DNA from: Alteribacillus bidgolensis
GTDB lineage: Bacteria > Bacillota > Bacilli > Bacillales > Marinococcaceae
NCBI RefSeq assembly: GCF_002886255.1
Contig: NZ_KZ614149.1
Coordinates: 3,841,272 to 3,905,271, forward strand
Length of the DNA stretch: 64,000 nucleotides
Reading direction: 5' to 3'
The notes beneath the pieces were generated by a model that was not told where the DNA came from, ran no database searches, and saw only the letters and a program-made list of their open reading frames with translations. Below are positions 28,187 to 36,821 of the stretch, in pieces; within the stretch, counting starts at the first letter, position 1; each line of letters begins with the position of its first letter. Both the position numbers and the translations under genes were made by a program.

Positions 28187-29528
28187 CGATGAACATAAAT
28201 TATTAAAAATATTCCAAGTATCCTTAAAAAAGCGAGGATATACAGTTTTTACTGCAGCTAATGGGCAAGAAGCCCGAAATAAGATAAGAGAGTTAGAAGT
28301 TGATATTATTTTTCTTGATCTAAAGCTTCCAGATTGCAGCGGGGTAGATTTATTAAGAGAATTTACTTCCCTCTATCCAAAGAAAATATATATACTGATG
28401 ACGGCTTATGCTAACGTTGAAAATGCAGTAACGGCAATGAAAGCTGGAGCTTTTGATTACATCATTAAACCGGTAAGAATGGAGCAGATCTCAGTAGTTA
28501 TAGAAAAAGCGTTAGAATGGCTAAAAGTAAAAGAAGAAAATGATACATTAAAGGAAAGATTAAAACAAACTACGATGGTAGATGAGATATTTGGAGCTAG
28601 TTCTATTATGAAAAAAGTATTTAAGTTGGTTGAACGAGTTTCCACAACAGATGCGAATGTTTTAATTCAAGGAGAAAGCGGGACAGGAAAGAGTTTAATT
28701 GCAAAATCCATTCATAATTTAAGTGAACGAAGCAAATCACCATTTATCCCAGTAAACTGTGCGTCTATTCCTGAACAGTTATTAGAAACCGAGCTATTTG
28801 GACACAAAAAAGGGGCGTTCACCGGAGCCCAAAGCAACCGAAAAGGAAAGTTTGAAGCAGCTAATGGGGGTACGATTTTTTTAGATGAGATAGGAGAGAT
28901 ATCCCCGGCATTTCAAGCTAAACTGCTGCAGATAACACAGGACAAAACCTATATGCCTGTTGGCAGTGATGAAGTTAAACATATTGATGTTAGAATCATT
29001 ACAGCTACTAACCGAGATTTAAGGAAAATGGTAGAAAGTGAATTATTTCGAGAAGATCTGTATTACCGGTTAAATATTGTAGATATCTGTATCCCTCCTT
29101 TACGGAAGAGCAAAGACGACATCCCCTTGTTGCTTGAAAAGTTTCTAGAGGGATTCAGAAAAAAAGATGGTCGTAATTATACAATTGATAGAGATGCTTT
29201 AAACATTTTAAAAAATTATAATTGGCCTGGAAATGTGAGGGAGTTAAAAAATGCAGTCGAAAGAGCTGTTGTCCTGTGTCAAGGCACCACATTATATATT
29301 GATGATTTTCCAGAGAAGATAAAAGAATCTAAAGAAAACGTGGATATAAAAGAAATAAACATTGAAAATGATAAACCTCTTCCTGAGAAATTAGAGTCTA
29401 TAGAAAAACAGTTGATCCTTAAAGCCTTGGATGATGCAACAGGTCAACCTGCGACAGCTGCAAAGAAATTAGGAATTTCTCGTCAAACCTTGTTATATAA
29501 AATGAATAAATATTTCCAAAAAGAGTAG
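28164..29528 (+). CDS. Sigma-54-dependent response regulator (NtrC family)
   Basis: A 454-residue activator: receiver domain (about 1-120; DD at LLVDDEH, phospho-acceptor Asp in IIFLDLKLP, Lys in IIKPVRM), AAA+ domain (about 143-375; Walker A GESGTGKS, GAFTGA loop for sigma-54 contact, Walker B TIFLDEIGEI, R-finger region) and a Fis-type HTH at the C-terminus (AAKKLGISRQTLLYKMN). GTG start after GGAGGAAGGGG, inside the kinase gene, so the pair is translationally coupled. The adjacent gene has a -24/-12 promoter, its likely target. Confidence 0.95.
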   Translation: MRSILLVDDEHKLLKIFQVSLKKRGYTVFTAANGQEARNKIRELEVDIIFLDLKLPDCSGVDLLREFTSLYPKKIYILMTAYANVENAVTAMKAGAFDYIIKPVRMEQISVVIEKALEWLKVKEENDTLKERLKQTTMVDEIFGASSIMKKVFKLVERVSTTDANVLIQGESGTGKSLIAKSIHNLSERSKSPFIPVNCASIPEQLLETELFGHKKGAFTGAQSNRKGKFEAANGGTIFLDEIGEISPAFQAKLLQITQDKTYMPVGSDEVKHIDVRIITATNRDLRKMVESELFREDLYYRLNIVDICIPPLRKSKDDIPLLLEKFLEGFRKKDGRNYTIDRDALNILKNYNWPGNVRELKNAVERAVVLCQGTTLYIDDFPEKIKESKENVDIKEINIENDKPLPEKLESIEKQLILKALDDATGQPATAAKKLGISRQTLLYKMNKYFQKE

Positions 29529-29637
29529 GGAGAATCAGTATTTTTATGATTGTCCCTTTTTGTAAAAAAAATTTTACGTTATCAGTAAACTTTTTTACAA
29601 TTTCAATTCAAAATTAGAAATGAAAAGGCTTTAAGGA

Positions 29638-29653
29638 TGGCATGATATTTGCA
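29638..29653 (+). promoter_or_regulatory. Sigma-54 (-24/-12) promoter
   Basis: TGGCATG, four bases, TTGCA, with GG and GC exactly ten bases apart, as required for sigma-54. It lies 25 bases before the ATG of the binding-protein gene and directly behind an NtrC-type activator gene. Confidence 0.88.
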
Positions 29654-29677
29654 ATAAATATAGTGAGAGGGGAAGTC

Positions 29678-30625
29678 ATGAAGAATAAAACATGTAAGAA
29701 CTATAAGAAGAAAACACTTATTTTATTTCTTTTGTTTCTTTTTTTATTGTTTGGGTGTATGAATGGACATTCAAATAATGAATTAGAAAAACAACCGACA
29801 AGTAAAGGTAAATTAACTATTGGAGCAAAGGATTTTACAGAACAGTCCCTTCTCTTAACTATCACTTCTGTATATTTAAGAGAAAATGGATATGAAGTCG
29901 AAACAGTTAGTAATATGTCAAGTCCTGATCTTCGTTCCGCTCTCGTAGATGACAATATAGATTTTTACTGGGAATACACAGGAACTGCTCTTACGCTTCA
30001 TTTAAATGAAAAAGGGGAGAATGATCCAGAGACAGCTTATAAAAAAGTAAAAGGATTAGACAAAGAAAATGACATTGTTTGGCTTGAAAAATCTGAGTTT
30101 AATAATACCTACGCTATTCTAGTGAGAGAGGAGTTTTCTAAAAAGCATGGAATTACTACAGTTTCAGATTTAGCAGACTACATTAAAAATGGAGGTGAAT
30201 TAAAATTGGCCTCTGAAAAAGAATTTTACAAGCGAGAAGATGGGCTCAAGAGACTGGAAGAAGCCTACGATTTTGACTTATCATCTGACCAAGTTATTGG
30301 GCTAGATTATAATTTAACGTACAAGGCTCTGGAGGACAAACGCGCAGATGCTATCGTTGGTTTTGTTACTGATGGAAGTATTCATAACTTAAATATTGTT
30401 GCGTTAGAGGATGACCAATCATTTTTTCCAGCTTATAACGTAGCTCCGGTCGTAAGAAAAGAAGTGATCGAAAAGTTTAACGATTTGCCCGAACTCTTAA
30501 ACAACATTGCTGAACGTTTAGATAATGAAACAATCAGGACCCTTAATTATCAAGTGGATATCGAACATGCAAACACGCTTGAAGTCAGTAGGAACTGGTT
30601 AAAGGAAGAAGAGTTAATTGATTAA
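29678..30625 (+). CDS. Osmoprotectant/quaternary-amine ABC substrate-binding lipoprotein (OpuCC/ProX-like)
   Basis: A 315-residue lipoprotein: lysine-rich N-terminus, hydrophobic segment and lipobox ending FGC (Cys about residue 27). The mature part begins LTIGAKDFTEQSLL, the signature of OpuC/ProX-type glycine betaine, choline or carnitine binding proteins, and has WEYTGTAL and GLDYNLTYKAL segments. The ATG is preceded by AGAGGGGAAG. No permease or ATPase gene follows, so it may serve another transporter or present ligand to the nearby sensor kinase. Transcribed from a sigma-54 promoter. Confidence 0.88.
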   Translation: MKNKTCKNYKKKTLILFLLFLFLLFGCMNGHSNNELEKQPTSKGKLTIGAKDFTEQSLLLTITSVYLRENGYEVETVSNMSSPDLRSALVDDNIDFYWEYTGTALTLHLNEKGENDPETAYKKVKGLDKENDIVWLEKSEFNNTYAILVREEFSKKHGITTVSDLADYIKNGGELKLASEKEFYKREDGLKRLEEAYDFDLSSDQVIGLDYNLTYKALEDKRADAIVGFVTDGSIHNLNIVALEDDQSFFPAYNVAPVVRKEVIEKFNDLPELLNNIAERLDNETIRTLNYQVDIEHANTLEVSRNWLKEEELID

Positions 30626-30644
30626 AAAAGACAGGGAGGGCTTT

Positions 30645-31628
30645 ATGATGAATAGAATGACAACTTTTATTCTGGAAGAGCAATATAAAGAAACTCAACC
30701 GATAGTCCAAGAAACGCTGAAAAAAGCAATTATAGATATTGTCGGAAGTATAATAGCAGGCTCTCAAACAAAAGAATTTAAAAGTGCTAAAGACTATGCT
30801 TTTGAACTCTGGAAAAAAGGGGATTGCTCCGTCTATTTATCATCTGAAAAATTAAATTCAGTTGGAGCAGCATTTATGAATGCAACAATGGCTGGTGCTC
30901 TCAGATTCGACGATAGTCATTCTTTAATCAATGGTCCCCTTGGTTCTATTATTTTCCCCGCCATTTTTGCTATCTCAGAAGATAGAGAGGTAAGTGGTGA
31001 AACCTTTTTATCCGCTTTGCTGATAGGATACGAGGTAGGAATTCGGTCGGAGATGATCGGTAATCATTCGGGTTCAAATATTCATCAACATTGTTCTTGG
31101 GCCGCCATGGGAGCTGGAGCAGGGGGGAGCCGGGTCATAGGGTTGCCTGAAGATAAAATAGAGTATGTTTTAGGATCTACTGAACATTATATAACCTATT
31201 CTCCTTTAATGACTTCTATTGATTGTTCCATTGATCAATCTGATGTAGCTGCCTGGGGTAGTATGGCCGGCGTTAACTCATCGTATCTTACCGAAAAGGG
31301 AATTGAACGTAAGGGAGAACATTTTTCAAATTCTAATTTAACTATTAGTCCTGATATACAAGATATAGGAAGAGAGTATTTAATTAAGGACCTTCAATTT
31401 AAACTAAATATGTGTCAACGAGGTTCAAAACATTTAGGATTAGTCAAACCTTTCAGAGAGGTATCGAATTTTGAAATTAGACAGAAATTTCTTTCTTTGA
31501 CTGAACCAATTATAGGCAGGAAGAATAGTGAACAAATAATTGAAATGATCATTCAACTAGAGAACATCAAAAATATGAGAGAATTTGCAACAGCGATTAA
31601 TAATTTGTTTTTAAAAGAAGTAGTTTAA
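30645..31628 (+). CDS. MmgE/PrpD family protein, internally shortened
   Basis: A 327-residue member of the MmgE/PrpD (2-methylcitrate dehydratase-like) family. N-terminal parts (ALRFDDSH, LLIGYEVGIR, HQHCSWAAMGAGAG) and the C-terminal helical end are recognisable, but the family is usually about 450 residues; the missing stretch lies about residues 265-280, in the second domain, without a frameshift. Function is therefore doubtful. AGGGAGGG precedes the ATG. It follows the binding-protein gene by 19 bases and is probably in the same sigma-54 unit. Confidence 0.75.
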   Translation: MMNRMTTFILEEQYKETQPIVQETLKKAIIDIVGSIIAGSQTKEFKSAKDYAFELWKKGDCSVYLSSEKLNSVGAAFMNATMAGALRFDDSHSLINGPLGSIIFPAIFAISEDREVSGETFLSALLIGYEVGIRSEMIGNHSGSNIHQHCSWAAMGAGAGGSRVIGLPEDKIEYVLGSTEHYITYSPLMTSIDCSIDQSDVAAWGSMAGVNSSYLTEKGIERKGEHFSNSNLTISPDIQDIGREYLIKDLQFKLNMCQRGSKHLGLVKPFREVSNFEIRQKFLSLTEPIIGRKNSEQIIEMIIQLENIKNMREFATAINNLFLKEVV

Positions 31629-32309
31629 AAATTAATCTATATTTATAGAAACCTTGAACCATTTCTTTATCGTTTTTATTAACAGTACAGAATATTGAAA
31701 ATTTTTGATGTGAAACTATATTATCATAAGGTTCTCTAACTCTAGGAAAATAGGGGCAGGTGGGATATACAGCAATTTTTTTATCATAAATTAAGTAACT
31801 AGATGATTAGCATATAGATAAAGAAGCTGGTTTTTTAATGGAAAATGTTAAGGAGATTTATCTGTATCGGAAAGTTCACTGAGAGTATTGGAATTCCTAC
31901 CTTACTATTTCACCGGCTGTTGAGATGATCATGCTATTGAAGAACGCGGCTTTGTCATTGGTTCATCGATGACATGGGAGGACAATAGTCCGGGTGACGA
32001 ATTAAATCCTACAGGTGTGGGAGAATCAAAAAGCAGAGCGGAATTTTGCTTTTAAGCGTTGAATATCTTAGTTCACGCACTTAACTTTTTGTTTCTATCC
32101 GTTTTGGCTGCTGAGCATTACTTTCGGTTTAACTCCACTTTGGGGATTGGCTTGCATTAAAAAGTACTGAAGTCCTGCACTCGAGCGAATAAGGATATAT
32201 TTCTAATCTTTCAGCTCTAAGAGGGAGACTTTTTTCTCTGGTGATCGCTTGAGGTGAGCAGCATTACTTTATCATGGACCAGTGGAAAAATTCTATATAG
32301 GGAAAAGTA
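31629..32309. other. Gene-poor stretch, possibly decayed coding DNA
   Basis: No open frame of useful length. Around 31925-32055 a short frame reads AIEERGFVIGSSMTWEDN and continues with PGDELNPTGVGES before a stop, which looks protein-like but I cannot assign it. The rest shows nothing recognisable. Confidence 0.35.
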
Positions 32310-32414
32310 GGGGCTGTTTCGAGGGCCCTATCTAAAACGCAAAAGAAACCAACCGTGATTATCTCTCCTTACGGTTGGTTTCTTCATGTTTATAGGGGCT
32401 TTTGGGACAGCCCC
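32310..32414. repeat. Nested inverted repeat, MITE-like
   Basis: Outer arms GGGGCTGT and ACAGCCCC bound about 105 bases; inside lies a 14-base stem AAGAAACCAACCGT / ACGGTTGGTTTCTT with a short loop. The inner stem followed by T-rich sequence could terminate transcription. The nested form suggests a small mobile or repeat element. Confidence 0.6.
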
Positions 32415-32564
32415 TTTATTTACGGATACGTGAGGTAATTGGAGAGCCCCGGGGTAAGTTACCTCCAATTTATTTCAAAGGGATTTTTCAAAGGGATCCA
32501 CAGAAGGAATTTACTGTTTATTCCTATTTTGGAATGTGATAAATGTCGAATGATTCTTTAGTCT

Positions 32565-35500
32565 TTATCTTTCTATTTCTAATAATAAATCACCCGTTTC
32601 AATAGTTTCTCCCCCGGAGACATATATTTCTTTAATTATTCCATTAACAGGAGCTTGTACAGTTGTTTCCATTTTCATAGCCTCTGTGATCATAAGGTGA
32701 TCGCCTTTTTTGACTTTCTCACCTTTCTCGACGAGCTTTTTCACAACGGTTCCCGGCATAGACGCACCAATCTGGTTAGGATTTGTTTTATCTACTTTCG
32801 GCCGGTCAGATGCCGCTGTTTTTACGTTTTGGTCTTTAATGATTACTTCACGAGGCTGACCGTTTAATTCAAAGTATACTATACGATTTCCATTATCCTG
32901 TGGTTTAGAAATCGAAACAAGTTTGACAATTAACGTTTTCCCCTGCTCAATTTCAATTTCAATTTCTTCTCCTAAGCGGAGACCGTAAAAGAAAGTCGGT
33001 GTATCAAGAACGGATACATCACCAAATTGCTGGCGGAACCGCTCAAAGTCCATAAACACTTTTGGATAGAGAGCATAAGAGATTATATCATGGCTCGTTA
33101 CTTGGCGGTCAAGCTTATGATATAAATTTTCTTTCACTTCCTGGAAATTCACCGGCTCCAACCGTTCGCCTGGACGGTGGGTGATGGCTTCTTTCCCTTT
33201 TAGGATGATTTGCTGAAGTTCTTTCGGGAAGCCCTGGTAAGGTTGTCCAAGAAAGCCATGGAAGAACTCTACAACCGAATCCGGGAAGTCAAGGTTTTCT
33301 CCTTTTTCGTAAATATCATCTTCTGTCAAATCATTTTGTACCATGTAAAGGGCCATATCACCGACTACTTTGGATGATGGTGTTACTTTTACTACATCTC
33401 CAAACATGTCATTTACACGGCGGTACATCTTTTTCACTTCATTCCAGCGGCCTTTCAATCCTACAGCTTTTGCCTGCTGCTGCAGGTTGCTGTACTGTCC
33501 GCCCGGCATTTCATGTTCATATACTTCTGTATGCGGGGCGTTCATGCCGCTTTCAAAGCCTTGATAATATTTACGGGTATACTCCCAATATTCACTAAGC
33601 GCCTCAAGTGCTTTTACATCAATATTCGGCTGCCGTTCTGTTCCCTTTAAGGCATAATAAAGACTGTTTGCACTAGGCTGGGAAGTCAGCCCTGCCATAG
33701 AGCTTGCCGCCACATCAACGATATCTACGCCAGCTTCCACTGCACGTGCGTAAGTTAAAATGCCGTTGCCGCTCGTATCATGGGTATGCAGGTGGATTGG
33801 AATATCAATCGTTTCGTTCAATTCAGAAATGAGCTGATAAGCAGCTTCCGGCTTAAGCAGTCCTGCCATATCTTTAATACCCAGGATATGAGCACCTGCT
33901 TCTTCTAATTGTTTGGCCAGGTTTTTATAGTAATTTAGGTCATATTTGTCACGTTTAGGATCAAGAATATCCCCTGTATAGCACATCGAAGCTTCTGCAA
34001 TTTTGTTTTGTTCGCGGACTTCATTGATAGCAAGCTTCATGCCTTCCACCCAGTTAAGGGAGTCAAAGATACGGAACACGTCTATACCTGCTATAGCAGA
34101 TTTTTCAACAAATTCTTTGATCACATTATCAGGGTAGTTTTTATAGCCGACCGCATTCGATGCACGCAGCAGCATCTGGAAGAGCATGTTCGGCATTTTT
34201 TCTCTTAATACTAACAAACGCTCCCAAGGGTCTTCATGTAAAAATCTCATCGACACATCGAATGTAGCCCCGCCCCACATTTCAGAAGAGAATAGATTTG
34301 GGAGCAGCCGTGATGTCGGCTCTGCGATTTTCTTTAAATCATGAGTCCGGAACCGAGTAGCAAGCAGAGATTGGTGGGCATCACGGAACGTAGTGTCCGT
34401 GAGCAATACTTCTTTTTGATTCTTTACCCATTCGGCTAAACCTTCCGGGCCTTTTTCGTCTAATATCTGCTTCGTTCCGTTAGAAAACGGTTCACTATGT
34501 TTAATTTTAGGAACTTCAGGCTTTTCAAATACCGGTTTTTTCTCTTGTTCAAGGCCTGGATAGCCATTAATAATGGTTTCACCGATAAAAGTGAGCAATT
34601 TTGTCCCGCGGTCTTTTCGTTTCGGGAACACAAATAATTCAGGTGTAGAATCAATAAAGGATGTATTATACTCCCCTGTTAAAAACTGTTCATGCTGAAC
34701 GACATTTTCTAAAAATGCGATGTTTGTCTTAATACCGCGAATACGGAATTCCTGAAGGTTCCGAAGCATTTTAGCTGCGGCACCCTCAAAAGTAAGCGAC
34801 CACGTAGATACCTTAACAAGCAGTGAGTCATAGTGAGGTGTAATGACAGCACCCTGGAAACCATTACCAGCATCGAGGCGTACGCCAAAACCGCCGCTTG
34901 ATCTATAAGCCATAATTTTTCCTGTGTCCGGGAAGAAATTGTTAGCCGGATCTTCCGTCGTGACACGAGATTGAATCGCATAACCATTGGTAGTGATCTT
35001 TTCCTGGCTCGGAATGCCGATTTCGGGACCGTGCAATGATTTACCAGCTGCAATAAACAGCTGTGTCTGCACAATGTCCACCCCTGTAACCATTTCTGTT
35101 ATTGTGTGTTCTACCTGTACGCGCGGGTTTACTTCAATGAAATAAAATTCACCGTCAGGATTAACGAGGAATTCAACCGTTCCCGCATTCACGTAATTAA
35201 TATTCTCCGCCAGTTTTAACGCTGCATTACAAATGTTTTCCCGAAGTTCCTGACTTAAAGACACGCTTGGAGCAATTTCAACGACCTTCTGGTGACGGCG
35301 CTGTACAGAGCAGTCTCTGTCATAAAGGTGCACGATGTTGCCTTCTTTGTCCCCAAGCACCTGCACTTCAATATGCTTTGGATTTTCAATGAACTTTTCC
35401 ACGTACACTTCATCGCTGCCAAAGGAAGATTTCGCCTCAGAGCGTGCACGGTCATACGCTTCTTCTAACGCTTCAGGGCTGCGTACGATCCGCATCCCGC

Positions 35501-36011
35501 GTCCGCCTCCGCCAAGAGCGGCTTTAATAATAAATGGAAATCCATGTTCATCAGCAAATTTTTTGACTTCATGGATGCCGGAAACCGGTCCGTCACTTCC
35601 TGGAATAACAGGAAGTCCGGCTCTAATAGCCGTTTCTCTTGCTCGTACCTTATCCCCGAACATATGTAGATGTTCGGTACCAGGGCCGATGAAGATAATG
35701 CCTTCTTCTTTACATCTTTGTGCAAATTCAAGGTTTTCTGATAAAAAACCATAGCCTGGATGAATTGCATCTACGTCATTGCTTTTTGCTGTTTCTATAA
35801 TGCTTTCAATATCAAGATACGCATCAATCGGTTTTTTTCCTTCGCCAATTAAGTAAGCTTCATCTGCTTTGTACCGGTGAAACGCACTGGAGTCTTCTCT
35901 TGAATACACCGCAACGGTTCGAATATGCAATTCGGTGCATGCTCGGAAAATACGGATGGCAATTTCTCCTCTGTTAGCAACTAAAAGTTTTTGAATTTTA
36001 TTAGTCTCCAT
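32565..36011 (-). CDS. pycA: Pyruvate carboxylase
   Basis: A 1148-residue multidomain enzyme making oxaloacetate from pyruvate. Biotin carboxylase (about 1-460; KAALGGGGRGMR, EVNPRVQVEHT), carboxyltransferase (about 530-900; TTFRDAHQSLLATR, IHLHTHDTSG), and C-terminal biotinyl domain with the biotin Lys in ITEAMKMET. Full length. The ATG at 36011 follows GGGAGTGG; the longer upstream start is not needed. It diverges from tetR with one TAATCATGATTA site 109 bases upstream, and so may share the regulon and supply oxaloacetate to the citrate synthase. Confidence 0.97.
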   Translation of the reverse strand: METNKIQKLLVANRGEIAIRIFRACTELHIRTVAVYSREDSSAFHRYKADEAYLIGEGKKPIDAYLDIESIIETAKSNDVDAIHPGYGFLSENLEFAQRCKEEGIIFIGPGTEHLHMFGDKVRARETAIRAGLPVIPGSDGPVSGIHEVKKFADEHGFPFIIKAALGGGGRGMRIVRSPEALEEAYDRARSEAKSSFGSDEVYVEKFIENPKHIEVQVLGDKEGNIVHLYDRDCSVQRRHQKVVEIAPSVSLSQELRENICNAALKLAENINYVNAGTVEFLVNPDGEFYFIEVNPRVQVEHTITEMVTGVDIVQTQLFIAAGKSLHGPEIGIPSQEKITTNGYAIQSRVTTEDPANNFFPDTGKIMAYRSSGGFGVRLDAGNGFQGAVITPHYDSLLVKVSTWSLTFEGAAAKMLRNLQEFRIRGIKTNIAFLENVVQHEQFLTGEYNTSFIDSTPELFVFPKRKDRGTKLLTFIGETIINGYPGLEQEKKPVFEKPEVPKIKHSEPFSNGTKQILDEKGPEGLAEWVKNQKEVLLTDTTFRDAHQSLLATRFRTHDLKKIAEPTSRLLPNLFSSEMWGGATFDVSMRFLHEDPWERLLVLREKMPNMLFQMLLRASNAVGYKNYPDNVIKEFVEKSAIAGIDVFRIFDSLNWVEGMKLAINEVREQNKIAEASMCYTGDILDPKRDKYDLNYYKNLAKQLEEAGAHILGIKDMAGLLKPEAAYQLISELNETIDIPIHLHTHDTSGNGILTYARAVEAGVDIVDVAASSMAGLTSQPSANSLYYALKGTERQPNIDVKALEALSEYWEYTRKYYQGFESGMNAPHTEVYEHEMPGGQYSNLQQQAKAVGLKGRWNEVKKMYRRVNDMFGDVVKVTPSSKVVGDMALYMVQNDLTEDDIYEKGENLDFPDSVVEFFHGFLGQPYQGFPKELQQIILKGKEAITHRPGERLEPVNFQEVKENLYHKLDRQVTSHDIISYALYPKVFMDFERFRQQFGDVSVLDTPTFFYGLRLGEEIEIEIEQGKTLIVKLVSISKPQDNGNRIVYFELNGQPREVIIKDQNVKTAASDRPKVDKTNPNQIGASMPGTVVKKLVEKGEKVKKGDHLMITEAMKMETTVQAPVNGIIKEIYVSGGETIETGDLLLEIER

Positions 36012-36119
36012 TAAAACCACTCCCTACTATATTTTTAAGGTTATTTCACTAAAAAAAAATAAAATTTTAACCTATATAACAAAAAATTATGCTATACTAA
36101 ACTTATCGTAATCACATTT

Positions 36120-36131
36120 TAATCATGATTA
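36120..36131. promoter_or_regulatory. Palindromic operator TAATCATGATTA, site 4 (tetR/pycA)
   Basis: Perfect palindrome 12 bases before the tetR GTG, next to its AGAGGTGA ribosome site and about 22 bases after a TATACT -10 (36094-36099). Suits autorepression by the TetR protein. Confidence 0.82.
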
Positions 36132-36143
36132 GAGGTGAATTGA

Positions 36144-36800
36144 GTGAAAAAGGCCAAAAACAAAGAAATCCAGACCATCCGAATGATGGTATATTTCATA
36201 GATGCCACTTCCGAAATTATTGAACAAGAAGGAATGGATAAAATCACCATTCGAAAAGTTGCTGACTTAGCCGGCTTTAATAGTGCAACCATTTATAATT
36301 ACTTTGAAGAACTCTCCCATTTAATATTTTTTGCATCGATGCGTTACGTGAAAAAATATATTAATGCTTTACCTGAATATCTTGCTTCCACTGAAGATCC
36401 TTTGGAACAGTATCTAAAAATTTGGGAGTGTTTTTCTAGGTTCTCTTTTAGTGATCCCCACATTTATTATGCAGTGTTTTCTTCAAACTTAGGTTACCCC
36501 GCTGAAAAACTTTTAAAGGATTACTATGGAATGTTTCCAACAGACCTTGTCGAAGTTCCAGCGGAGTTAAGAGAAATGCTCTTAGAATCTAATGTTACAA
36601 AAAGAGACTTTATTGCACTTAAGCCATGTATCGAAAAAGGCTACATTAAATCTGAAGATGCCAGTCAAATTAGTGAGATTCATTTTCTTATATGGCAAGG
36701 TATGCATACTATGTTTCTAAATAAAAGATGTGAATATACAGTGGAAGAAGCAACAGAAATAACTGTAAATCACATACGTGCTACAATGCAGAAGCCATAA
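36144..36800 (+). CDS. TetR family transcriptional regulator
   Basis: A 218-residue TetR-type regulator: N-terminal HTH with ITIRKVADLAGFNSATIYNYF (about 33-53) and a helical ligand domain. GTG start. It lies between pycA and the BCCT gene and carries the TAATCATGATTA palindrome immediately before its start codon. Because this palindrome also precedes the reductase, carrier, selA, citrate synthase and mod genes, this protein is the best candidate for the common regulator. The ligand could be the imported amine or an acyl-CoA; this is not shown. Confidence 0.9.
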   Translation: MKKAKNKEIQTIRMMVYFIDATSEIIEQEGMDKITIRKVADLAGFNSATIYNYFEELSHLIFFASMRYVKKYINALPEYLASTEDPLEQYLKIWECFSRFSFSDPHIYYAVFSSNLGYPAEKLLKDYYGMFPTDLVEVPAELREMLLESNVTKRDFIALKPCIEKGYIKSEDASQISEIHFLIWQGMHTMFLNKRCEYTVEEATEITVNHIRATMQKP

Positions 36801-36821
36801 TTGCTAAGAAAATGAAAGTTA

